Of a stretch of 64,000 nt of DNA, positions 10,430 to 19,935 are shown piece by piece. The translations under genes and the position numbers were made by a program. Below the pieces are notes generated by a model. It made no database searches. It was given only the letters and a program-made list of their open reading frames with translations, and was not told the origin of the DNA. Every line of letters begins with the position of its first letter. Within the stretch, counting starts at the first letter, position 1. The stretch comes from Dactylorhiza incarnata (taxonomy: Eukaryota; Streptophyta; Magnoliopsida; Asparagales; Orchidaceae), in the NCBI GenBank assembly GCA_033032865.1, contig JAWHQI010000329.1, forward strand, positions 2,790,001 through 2,854,000, read 5' to 3'.

Positions 10430-10920
10430 CAACCGCCACATCCGCCAACCGCCAACCGCGCAAGGCCGCGCGACGCCACGCCCGGCCGCGCGGCACCACG
10501 CCCGTACGACACTGCGCATGGGCGAGCGGCACCGCCCGGCCGCGCGGCACAGCGCGGCGGCCGCGCGGCACCACGCACGGCCGCGCGGCACCGCACGTCC
10601 GCGCGGCCCCGCGCGGCGGCCACGCGGCACCGCGTGCAGCCGCGCTGCACCACACGACCGCGCGGCACCGCGCAAGGCCGCGCGACCCCTCCCGGCCGCG
10701 CGGCACTACCGCACCGCGTGCCCGGCGCCGCGCGGTACCGCGCGCCTAACACCGCCCGGCACCGCACGCCCGACACCGCGCGCCCGGCACCGCGCGGTAC
10801 TGCACAGCACCGCGCGATATCGCGTTGGCGATATCTCGCGCAAGCGTGCGATAACGCCCGGCACCGCACGCGGCCGTGCGGTGGGCGCGGTGCCGGTCGG
10901 CCTCCCTCGCCGCCGGGCGC
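10430..10920. repeat. GC-rich block with CGCGCGGCACC repeats
   Basis: Some 490 bases consist mostly of CGCGCGGCACC-like words in variable spacing, dense in CpG. It also holds the inverted repeat GATATCGC-GTTG-GCGATATC (10816-10835). ORFs in several frames here (Arg/Ala/Pro-rich) come from base composition. Confidence 0.9.
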
Positions 10921-11054
10921 ATTCTCCGGCCCCTCTTGTCTCGTCCCGAATCGGCCTCCCTTAACCAACGGACGCGCTCGTCCGACCTCTCTCACCTCAT
11001 TCGGCAGAGAAAATGAGGACAACCAAGCTAAACCTCCCTAAACCTGTAGCCACC

Positions 11055-11230
11055 CATCATGGAGTGCAAATAGTAAAACTCCACATCATGGGGTGCAAAT
11101 AGTAAAACTTCACATCTTGGGGTGCAAGTAGTAAAATTCCACATCATGGAGTGCAAATAGTAAAATTCCACATCATGGAGTGCAAATAGTAAAATTCCAC
11201 ATCATGGGGTGCAAATAGTGAAAATCCTCC
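11055..11230 (+). repeat. 29-bp tandem repeat in A LTR (6 copies)
   Basis: CATCATGGGGTGCAAATAGT followed by AAAATTCCA recurs every 29 bases upstream of the TATA box, a position typical of LTR enhancer repeats. Confidence 0.85.
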
Positions 11231-12283
11231 AACATGAGGGTGTAAATAGTAAAATCTTCCAATACGGTCTGCATATAGCAAATAATATGGTTATGGTATG
11301 CGCATAACCATATCCATCATATGAATGCATATTATCCCAAAACTATACAAACTGGTGTGCACATAGCCGTATTCATAATAAGTGGGCATACGGTCTGCGA
11401 CTAGCAAATAGTATGGTTATGGTGTGCGCGTAACTATATCCGTCATATGAATACATATCATCCTAAAAATTATACAAACTGGTGTGCGCATAGCCATATT
11501 CGTGATAAATGTGCATATAGCGCATAAATTAGTTATGGTGTGCGGATAGCCGTCCTAACCACCCTAACCACCCTCAAAAGCTATAAAAGGAATCTCAGAG
11601 CTTCATTTCAAGGGACTTGGAATTTTCTGCACGGGAGAGAGCTCTCTGGAATTCCCTCGAAGATCTTCATCAGCATTCGAAGATCTCCTTCAGCGCTCGA
11701 AGATCTCCTTAGGAACCCGAAGATCTCCTTCGGAACCCGAAGATCTCCTTCAACGTTTGAAGACCTTCATCAGCATTCGAAGATCTCCTTCAGCGCTCGA
11801 AAATCTCCTTCGGAACTCGAAGATCTCCTTCGGAACCCGAAGATCTTCTTCAACGTTTGAAGACCTTCATCAGCACTCGAAGACCTCCTTCAACCTTCGA
11901 AGAACTCTTTCGTCGCTTGAAGACCACCATCGTCGCTTGAAGATCTTCTGCGGACTTTGAAGACTTCCCGGCCAAGAAAAGTACTTAGTTTTTCTGAGAG
12001 GTGGCCTGTCACCCTCAGAGACATTCATTCAACTACAATTGTAACGGGAGCGGCCTGTCGCTCCCGATTCTCGCACCATTACTTGTAACGCTCCACCACA
12101 TAGTGAAATTTGGTCGGCGCTGATCCGACCACGTGGTTTTTCACCCATTCTGGGTTTTCCACGGTAAAAATGTCTTCTTGCCACCTGTTCGTTCTCTCCG
12201 TGACTGCTTGCGCGCTCGGTTCACTCTCGAGCTAAGACGGTTCGATTCGCCCGGTCTGAAAGAACGTTGAGCGACCCGCAACA

Positions 12284-12716
12284 AAGAGAGCTATGAGGTT
12301 CTTTGGTTCTCAAGTCCTCCTTCAAGAGCGACTTGGGGATCTCCTTCGGAGTCTGATCTGTTCTCCACAATTGCCTGCTCAAGTGTCCGCTCAAGTGTAT
12401 GCTCAAGTGACTTCCATAGAAGTCGCTCATGCGAGCACGAATGAAGGCATTGTTTCTTTTTCTTCTTCAAGTACTTGTAATCGAAACAGTGACCTGTCAC
12501 CCTCTTGAATATTCTAACACTTGAAACCTTAAGCAAATTAGTGGATTTGGTCGACACCGAACCGACCCCGTGGTTTTTCCCTTCCCAAGTTTTCCGACGT
12601 AAAAAGTTTTGTGTCTCTGTCATTGGTTCTCTTTTAACTGTTTGCGCGCTTGACTCACTCTCGAGCTAAAAAAGTTCGATTCTCCATACCGGGAGAGCGA
12701 TAGGCGACCCACAACT
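12284..12716 (+). repeat. Element C: diverged Tat-like LTR end
   Basis: From about 12490 the sequence follows the last part of A's LTR in order: a GACCTGTCACCCTC segment, GGTCGACACCGAACC, CCGTGGTTTTTCCCTTC, TGCGCGCTTGACTCACTC, GAGCTAA, and the end GGCGACCCACAAC. Identity is clearly lower than between A's own LTRs. No primer site follows, so this is a 3' or solo LTR. A is inserted in it. The rest of this LTR should be left of A, outside the window. Confidence 0.7.
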
Positions 12717-12920
12717 TTTATTATTATTATTAACGGCGTGTGTTCTGGCTTCACAAGATGTATCCCGTGTTAAGGCTATGTTTGGCGCGGCGTTTTTGTT
12801 CCGGTGAGTTTGACATAACAATGGTTAGGACCACCACCAAGAGAACAAAACTAATTTTGAACATAAAAGTGGGTGAAGTTCCTTGCAGGTGAGGTCGGGC
12901 GCTCACGAACGACGGTTCAT
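12717..12920. other. Short unassigned segment left of element D
   Basis: About 200 bases with a TTATTATTATTATTA run and no recognised gene. It ends with TTCAT, the left target duplication of D, so it was continuous with 50665 onward before D arrived. Confidence 0.6.
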
Positions 12921-13589
12921 TGTACAACCCGGGGTATTCGCCAGGCTGATAGGAGGGCGAGATAGGAGGGCGAGATGAGTACTCGCCGAGTACCCGCGAG
13001 ACGACCTATTCTCGGCAACATGGAGGTTTGCGAGGTCGGATCCGGGCATGCGGCCTCCAAGAGAGGGACTCGCGGACCAGCGAGCGAGGCACGCGAGAGG
13101 ACAGCGAGAGCTCTTGCGAGTACTATCCTTGCAGACCCTTTGTCCCTAGGCCCATGAAGGAAATTATCCTTTTACCCTCGTGGCCTGCCAATAGCCCCTC
13201 CGAACAGCGGAGATTGGCTATCAGCAGACCAAATTTGGGGTGCGTATAGTAAAATTGAGAGGCGGATTCCTGCTATTTGCAGGCCAGATCAGAAAGTCTA
13301 TAAATAGGATCCAAAGGGCACCTTTGGAGAGGACTTCTTCTTTTTGGAGCTTCTCTCTCCTCAGGCCTTCCTTGAGCTCTCCAATGTGCCCAGGCTTCAG
13401 CTTTTGGATTGGGAGGGGAAGCGCTCCAAAGATCTTCCGGGTGTGTGGTGGGTCCTCCTAGCTAAGCCTAAGGATCAGTGTCCAACTCCGAGACTCCGGT
13501 CTGTTCTCTCGCGAGATTAGTACGTGACAGTCGCCCCCCAACCCGTTGGGGGCCCCGAACTCCACCGAGACCATTTATTGGTTTCAACA
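12921..13589 (+). repeat. Element D 5' LTR
   Basis: It starts TGTACAACCC and ends TTTCAACA. A TATA box TATAAATA is at 13299-13306. The first 250 bases are rich in GCGAG/CTCGC words (for example CGCGAGACGACC and GAGTACTCGCCGAGTACCC). Confidence 0.93.
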
Positions 13590-13591
13590 TT

Positions 13592-13611
13592 TTTGGTGCG
13601 GTGAGCGTGGA
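13592..13611 (+). promoter_or_regulatory. Element D primer-binding site
   Basis: TTTGGTGCGGTGAGCGTGGA begins three bases after the LTR. It is the same as in element B. Confidence 0.75.
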
Positions 13612-13644
13612 GTGCGACTAGCTCAAGAAAATCTCAGGGAAAGC

Positions 13645-15235
13645 ATGACCGGCGAGGACGAGCGGGACGCGAACCCCGGAGGCTCGCCACCCCCAGGAGC
13701 ACCAGCCACAGTGGAGATGTTGGCGGATCTTAGGCGAGATCTTCTTAGAGCTTTTCAGAGCGCTCTCGCCACTGCGCTCGGCGGTTTCGCGACCCCGGCG
13801 CCCCAGGTGGCTCATCAACCTGGAGTCGGCGAGAGCGAGTCGGCTCATCGAGCGGGAAAAGAGGTGGCGGCCCAGGGAGGAGGGCGAGATCTGTCTGGGC
13901 GAGAGCTGTTCCCCAGCCCTGCTGGGGGAAGCGAGAATCTGGCAAGGGAGACTCTCGCGGGGGGAAGCTCGGCCAGGGAGGTCCCGACGAGCTGTACTCT
14001 GATGAGATCGGCAGGAGTAGGGTCGCCCGAGGAGCTCGCGAGAAGGGTAGAGTAAGTTCAGAGGGTGAGTGGAGGAAGTCCTTTCTGCGAGATGGTGCTC
14101 TCGGCACCACTCCCCGAGGGATTCAGGGAGCCGACCATGATGTTGTATTCCGGCAATGACGACCCCATTCAACACCTGTAGTGGTTCGAGGATATGGTCT
14201 TGATCAGACCCATGTCGGAAGCCTTCAAGTGTCGACTCTTTGCTACTACCCTGATGGAGAAGGCGAGGGACTGGTTCCACCAGATTCCCTCAGGATCGAT
14301 CTATACCTTCGAGAACTTGCATAAAGGTTTTCTCTTACGTTTCTCCGCCATGAAGAAAAGAAAGAAGGATCCAGAGTCGCTCTTCGACATCAAGCAGAGG
14401 TCAGGAGAGTTGTTGGCTCATTATCTGGAGCAGTTCCGAGAGGAGGTTCTCCTTGTCCAAGAAGTCCCGGGGTATACCCTTCAGCTCGCCTTCACGTTGG
14501 GACTGAGGGAAGGCTTCTTCAAGATGGACCTCAAGAAGAGGGCTCCTCAATCTTATGAAGAACTGATGGAGAGAGCGGCAGAGGAGGTAGAAGGGGAGGC
14601 AGCAAACCCCGAGTTCGCGAAGAGATTGGCATGGCTGTGCGAGCCGAAAGGGAGGCAGCAAGAGCCAAGGAGGAGAGAGGAAGTGAGGGCCCTAGAGTTG
14701 GGATGGAGGCATCAGGGTGGAGGAATGCAAGGCCCAGGGAGGGGTTTCCCCAACGGGGGAGGTAACTTCCAAGGAGGGCAGGGAAGACCTCACCAGCTGG
14801 GGTGGAGACAGGGTCTGAGGCCATTTCCACCCCCCCCCCCCCCCCCCTCATCAGGCAATGGAGATCGGTAGAGGAAGAGCAGGAAGAGGAAGAGTAGGGG
14901 GAGCCGGAGGAGCTGGCCCCAGAAGAAGGAACCGAGGAGTCGGGGATGAGGCAAGGGGGGTGGCGCTGCCGTACTGTGACTTCCATCAGGAGGAAGGCCA
15001 CGCAACGGCCACCTGCCCTGAATTCTTGGAAGTCAGAGGGGCGAGAGCCCCAGCACCACAGGCACAGCAAGGAGGAGCAAGGATAGAGGAGATTCTGCCT
15101 CAGGGGGATGAGGATGAAAGGTGCGAGGATCGGGTGGACGTAGGGAACCGAGGAGGGATCGGAGTGATCCATGGGGGGTGGGGGTCGAGGCAACCCGGAA
15201 GGCGAGCCTCCATGCCATGTATCGTCGGATTGTAG
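13645..15235 (+). pseudogene. Element D gag (two stops, one frameshift)
   Basis: ATG 13645 opens the frame shortly after the primer site. The frame is cut by TAG at 14053-14055 and 14179-14181 but otherwise continues to 14871. The gag core is recognisable (MEKARDWFHQIPSGSIYTF, LLAHYLEQFREEV). An 18-base C run at 14830-14847 is followed by a shift into another frame, in which the zinc knuckle C-x2-H-x4-H-x4-C (CDFHQEEGHATATC) occurs around 14978-15019. Slippage in the C run is the simplest cause. The shifted frame ends at 15235 near the protease start. Confidence 0.85.
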
Positions 15236-15240
15236 CTTCG

Positions 15241-15740
15241 ACCTCCCAAGCCCCACCCCCTGCGGAGAAAATCACCTTCTCCCAGAAGGACCTGCCCGGT
15301 CACGAAGACCCATTCTACGATGCGTTGGTCATCCAGACAGCAATCGAGAACTTCACCGTCTCTCGAATCTTGGTGGACAACGGGAGCTCGGTCAATGTTA
15401 TTTTCAAAAAAGCATTCGACGAAATGAAGGTGGAGCCCAGGAGGGTGTTGGCTTCAGACGACCCGCTGTTCGGATTCTCAGGAGAAAGGAAGGAAGTAGA
15501 GGGGGGAGTGGGACTCCATGTGACCTTGGGAGGGCAGTCCCGGAACTTCTGTTTTGTGATAGTGGACGCCCCAGTAGCTATAGCGCCATCTTCAGACGGC
15601 CTCTTATCAGCGCGTTCCGGTGTGTCCCGTCCACTTTCCATCAATGCCTCAAGTTCAGCGCGGGAGGAATCCAGATCCAGGTCCGGGGAGACCCCAAGGT
15701 GGCGAGGCAGTGCTATGTGACTGCCGTCAACACCATCTCG
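15241..15740 (+). pseudogene. Element D aspartic protease (frameshifted)
   Basis: The frame open to 15720 contains RILVDNGSSVNVIF with the catalytic Asp near 15374, then GFSGERKEVEG. Around 15585 the similarity moves to the frame of RT, where YSAIFRRPLISAFR and ARQCYVTAV follow. The Gly of the second conserved protease motif reads as Arg. The gene is inactive as written. Compare the shorter copy in element A (2202-2639). Confidence 0.8.
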
Positions 15741-17087
15741 TGGATGGGAGAAGCGGAGGAGTGGGATAAGGTGATGGAAGAAGTGGTCGAGGCCGAAGAG
15801 GAGGAGAGGTTGGAAGGAAGGAGGGGTGAAGGAGTAGTTCATGCCCAGGAAGGGGTCGTTGAGGGACCCAGGGCGGGGGAGGAAGAAGGAGAGCAAGGAG
15901 AAGAGGAGGCCCCAGGGGGAGGGGCGAAGGAGCTAATGGAGGTAGGAGAGGAAGGGAGGAGAGAAGTGGTTCATGCCCAGGAAGGGGTCGGTGAAAGGCC
16001 CGGGGCGGGAAGGAAAGAGGGAGAGAAAAAAGAGGAGCAGAGCCCCTGGGGGGAGCAGTCCAGGCTAGAGGCTGTAGATGAAGTGGTGGAGGTGGAGATC
16101 ACCACTAAGGCCGGGACGATCGAGAAGATCAAGATCAATGGGGAGCTCAGCCCGGAGGATCGGGCAAAGATCTTGGCCTGCGTCCAGGACAATGTGGACG
16201 TCTTCGCTTGGAGCGCTGCAGAGATGCCGGGGATCGATGCGAACGTGGTGTGTCATCACCTCAACCTCGACCCCGACGCTCGCCCCATCCGCCAGAAGAG
16301 GAGGCCCACGGCGGACAAGCTGGAGGTGCCCATCCGGGAGGAGGTGAACAAGCTCCTCAAAGCTGGCTTTGTATCGGAGATCCAGTACCCAGGTTGGGTC
16401 TCCAATGTCGTGATGGTAACAAAGGGGGAGGGTAAGTGGAGAATGTGTGTGGATTTTTCTTTGCTTAATAAATCGTGCCCCAAGGACTGTTATCCCTTGC
16501 CTAGAATCAACGCGCTGGTTGACTCAGCCATCGGTTTTTCTGTGATGTCTTTTTTAGATGCTTTTTCAGGTTATCACCAGATCCGCATGCACCCTCCCGA
16601 CATTAAAGATGTGTCCTTCATCTCCGGGGATGGGTGCTATTGTTACAAAATGATGTCGTTCGGTTTGAAGAACGCAGGGGCCACATATCAGCGTATGATG
16701 GATAGGGTGTTTCGCGAGCAAAAGGGAAGGAACTTGGAGGTCTATGTGGATGACCTAATGATCAAGAGTCAGAACCTCGAGTCCCATCTCAGTGACCTCG
16801 AAGAGACTTTTGAAACTTTGAGAAAGTTTAAGATGAGGCTTAACCCCTTTAAGTGTGTCTTCGGGGCCAGTCGAGGGAAGTTCTTGGGTCATTTGCTCAC
16901 CCCTCTTGGGGTGGAACCTAACCCATACAAGGTAAGGGCGATCCTCGAGTTGAGATCTCCACAGAGCGCGAAAGAGGTCCAGCGTCTGGCAGGGAAGTTA
17001 GCTGGGCTGAGCAGGTTCCTTTCCAAGGCAGGAGAAAAAAGTTCTTCCTTCTTTAAGGTGTTAAGGGGTAACCAAAAATTCGAATAG
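15741..17087 (+). pseudogene. Element D reverse transcriptase
   Basis: The RT copies element RNA into DNA. A Glu/Gly-rich linker (about 15760-16080) precedes the RT domain. The RT motifs are in order and intact: GFVSEIQYPGWVSNVVMV, WRMCVDFSLLNKSCPKD, SFLDAFSGYHQI, MSFGLKNAGATYQR and the catalytic YVDDLMIKS with Asp codons at 16749 and 16752. The frame stops at TAG 17085-17087, just where the connection to RNase H begins. YVDD followed by LMIKS is the usual form in the Tat lineage. Confidence 0.9.
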
Positions 17088-18215
17088 ACCCCCGAGTGCG
17101 AAAGGGCTTTCCAAGCGCTAAAGGAACAACTGACCTAGGCCCCACTATTACAAGGGCCGAGACAAGGAGAAGATCTATACCTGTACTTGGGGGTAGGGCC
17201 AGAAGCGGTTAGCTCAGTGTTGGTTCGAGAGGAGGGGAAGAAACAACTCCCCATCTACTACGTCAGCAGGGTACTCAGGAAGGCCGAACTCAGATATCCT
17301 ATCCTCGAAAAGTTAGCGTTTGACTTGGTGGCGTCAGCTAGGCGGCTCAGACCCTACTTTCAGGCACACTCAATCAAAGTGGTGACTGACCACCCCCTTC
17401 GTGGCATCATGGAAGGGGTGGAGCACTCCGGGAGGTTGGCAAAGTGGGCGGTAGAATTGAGTGAGTTCAATGTCTCCTAGGTGCCCAGGGTATCAATAAA
17501 GGCACAGGCGGTGGCGGATTTCATGGCCGACTACGTAACCGAGTTAGAGGAATCTAAAGTACCCCACCCGGTGGCTTGGAAGATGCTGGTCGATGGTGCG
17601 TTGGGAAAGCATTCCTTCGGAGGAGGGGTGGTGTTGGTAAGTCCCCAAGGAACCAATATAGAGCAAGCGATAAACATCCATTTCCCCCTTACTAATAACC
17701 AAGCCGAGTACGAGGCCGTGGTAGCAGGCCTCCGCTTGGCACAAGAATTGGGGGTGCAGGACGTGGAGGTCTCGACGGACTCCATGGTGGTGGCGTGCCA
17801 GATCAGGGGGGAATTCGAAGTCAAAGAACCAACTCTCCAACGGTACCTGGAGAAGGTTAAAGGGATAGTGGGACAGTTTCGCACCTTCTCCATCAAACAC
17901 ATCCCAAGAGGAGAAAGCACCCAGGCGGACCTCCTAGCCAAGTTCGGTCCCCGGGCCGAGGGAACGGTGTCGGGGCTTTTCCGACCCTCCATCGAGGAGG
18001 GGGAGGTGATGGAGGTGGACCAGCGGGTGTCGTGGATGGATCCCTTCATCACCTACTTAACAACGGGGAAGTTCCCCGAGGAAGAGGCAGACAAGCGCCA
18101 GCTCAGGTATAAATCATCTTACTACTCCTTGCATGCAGGGGTACTGTATAGAAATACCCTCTTGGGGCTCCTGGCCCGTTGTGTCTCGGAGGAGGAAGCC
18201 CCGAGGGTCCTGTAG
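17088..18215 (+). pseudogene. Element D dual RNase H region
   Basis: Two RNase H-like domains follow RT in its frame. The first (about 17187-17480) has the Gypsy RNase H pattern (LPIYYVSRVLRKAE, YPILEKLAFDLV, VVTDHPLRGIM). The second (about 17568-17960) has the archaeal-type pattern: MLVDGAL (Asp at 17592), NNQAEYEAVVAGL, STDSMVV (Asp at 17778) and ADLLAKFG. Having both is diagnostic of the Tat lineage. TAG codons interrupt the frame at 17136-17138, 17478-17480 and 18213-18215. No frameshift is needed. Confidence 0.88.
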
Positions 18216-18355
18216 GAGATTCACTCAGGAGAGTGTGGCAGCCACTCAGGAAGCAGGACCCTGGAAGGAAGAGTTCTGAGGCAAGGCTACTTTTGGCCCA
18301 CCCTCAGCAAGGATGCGGCCGAGTTCTCTAGGAGGTGCCCCAAGTGCCAACTCTA
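18216..18355 (+). pseudogene. Element D integrase, N-terminal zinc-binding part
   Basis: HSGECGSHSG, then GYFWPTLSKDA and CPKC give the HHCC zinc-binding module that opens Gypsy integrases. The E solo LTR is inserted directly behind CPKCQL, with the CTCTA target duplication at 18351-18355. The other half starts at 23897. Confidence 0.85.
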
Positions 18356-18788
18356 TATAAGACCCCTTTTTTTTTTTGCAAAAAACACCGGGTCTTAGGC
18401 CCAGAACCGCCGTTTTGCGGTGACACCTTCACTCGGGAAGGTCGCCACTACAAAACGCCGATCCTGCCGGCCAAATCGATCACGAAGAAAAGTACACAAA
18501 AGAGGAGACAAGTCCACAGAATCAACATGAAATGTAAATGTCCACATATATTAACTGAATAAAAGAGATACAAGGGTTTACAATAATAAAAGGGGGCCCT
18601 TGCCCTATACATCATGTCCTCACTACAAGATCACTTGCGGAAGCTATCTACTAAGTAAAACTAAAGCTAATCGTCACCGACACTGAAACTGGAGTACTCA
18701 AACTAGTCTGACCCATCCCTGCAGACTCTGTACTCCACTGGTGCTGCAACACTGGATGCTTCTTCTCTTTTGGCCTGCGGTTGCTGCC

Positions 18789-18992
18789 TCACAATCCATG
18801 TATGCGTCTTCGCCTTCGGCCTCCTGATCGCTGTGCTGGAGGGGTTCCACTCATCATGGGACATCTGACCCGAGTATGTCCCGGCTGGTAACAATGGTAG
18901 CATGGCCGTGGGGTCCACCATGTCGGATCCTGCTGTACCTGTTTCTTGAAGGTTGCTGCGTCACCTCGAACTCCTAAAATGATATGGTCCAC
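18789..18992 (-). other. Zinc-knuckle-like ORF segment in the solo LTR
   Basis: This short minus-strand ORF contains CYHCYQPGHTRVRC (18902-18861), a canonical C-x2-C-x4-H-x4-C. The matching place in the other E LTRs (42355-42450, 49441-49535) has a shorter sequence without the motif. It could be a captured gag fragment or chance. Confidence 0.35.
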
Positions 18993-19747
18993 CGACCGTT
19001 AGTCAAATGACTAAGCCTTATGTTCCCCACCCCACCCCCAATGGCTCCTAGGCACCGTGCGGGAGGATGAAGCGGAGGACAGTAAGGGGTGTAATCAAAG
19101 AGCAGGTGGCAGTGGTACATGAAAAGATTCTACTCTACACATGAGTACGTATATAACTGAAGCAGTAATTAAAAGTGTGGTAAAAGTATATAAAGAGCAG
19201 TAAGCAGAAGTATAATAGCAAGTAAGGTAATATAAAAGTAACCATTGATTTATAGGAATGCCCATACAAACCTATAGACCAAGGGGTCGTTTAGCAGGGC
19301 CTACCGTATAAGAAGTCCCATAACCGACTTATACGTTAGGGGTAAGTTGAATGCAATGTTTATGCCATGACATGCAAGTATGTTGTTATGCTATGTTCAT
19401 ACAAGTGCAACTCACCCACTTCGACTCTATGCGCATAGACCTTTAGTTCCCCCTTTTGGAGTGAGCTAGACTCCCAGGATACTCCCGTAGTGGCAAACGG
19501 AAGCGGTGGGTTGGGCCTCGCCCACCTCTAGGTTGGTATTCACACTACCCAACCTAGACCTATTGTACGCCTCCACTAAACCCGCGGAGCGTCTGCGTAC
19601 TCTTGCTGACTGGACCGCCAGACTATCAAGGCTAAGTGTAAAACCACACTTGCCGAGTCAACGTATTGACGTCGGTGTGAACGACCGTCCAATACCGAAG
19701 ACCCACCACCTTCAGTGCACATGCAACATGTTCTACTTCCTATCTCT

Positions 19748-19935
19748 GAGCCATAAGCTCCCCGGGCTAACCTGCCCGCCATCAATAACCTTCCGAGCCA
19801 TAAGCTCCCCGGGCTAACCTGCCCACAATCAAAAACCTTCCGAGCCATAAGCTCCCCGGGCTAACCTGCCCACCATCAATAACCTTCCGAGCCATAAGCT
19901 CCCCGAACCAACTAAACTCCCGAAACCACAGGGTG
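19748..19935. repeat. 47-bp tandem repeat (4 copies) in the solo LTR
   Basis: GAGCCATAAGCTCCCCGGGC starts at 19748, 19795, 19842 and 19889. The other E LTRs have one copy of this unit (about 41532-41588, 48619-48675), so it expanded only here. Confidence 0.9.

Larger units (their letters stand above)
1..12283 (+). mobile_element. Element A: gag-only Tat-like Gypsy LTR retrotransposon, interrupted by element B
   Basis: A 5' LTR end (1-453), a primer-binding site, a broken gag, a broken protease, a 179-bp tandem array, a minus-strand ORF, a polypurine tract and a full 3' LTR (10306-12283) follow in order. Once the inverted insertion B (4044-10285) is excluded, only about 3.6 kb lies between the LTRs, and no reverse transcriptase, RNase H or integrase can be found in it. 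The gag has the Tat-type C-x2-H-x4-H-x4-C knuckle. This matches what is known as TR-GAG elements: terminal repeats with only a gag region, mobilised by relatives. The visible LTR ends differ at about 13 of 453 positions. The target duplication cannot be checked because the left end is outside the window; the right flank begins AAGAG. Confidence 0.85.
10306..12283 (+). repeat. Element A 3' LTR
   Basis: About 1,978 bases from TGATGG to CCGCAACA. In order it holds: a very GC-rich block (about 10430-10920) with repeated CGCGCGGCACC; six 29-bp repeats (11055-11230); two copies of a roughly 125-bp AT-rich unit (11262-11520); a TATA box TATAAAA at 11582-11588; and imperfect GAAGATCTCCTTC repeats (11650-11960) downstream of the likely transcription start. 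The last 453 bases match the 5' LTR end. GGGGTGCAAATAGTAAAATT in the 29-bp unit resembles GGGGTGCGTATAGTAAAATT in D's LTR, so A and D are related families. Confidence 0.88.

Noticed and set aside
10348..11022. Arg/Ala/Cys-rich ORFs on both strands
   Set aside because: They arise from the GC-rich CGCGCGGCACC block. Several frames on both strands are open at once.
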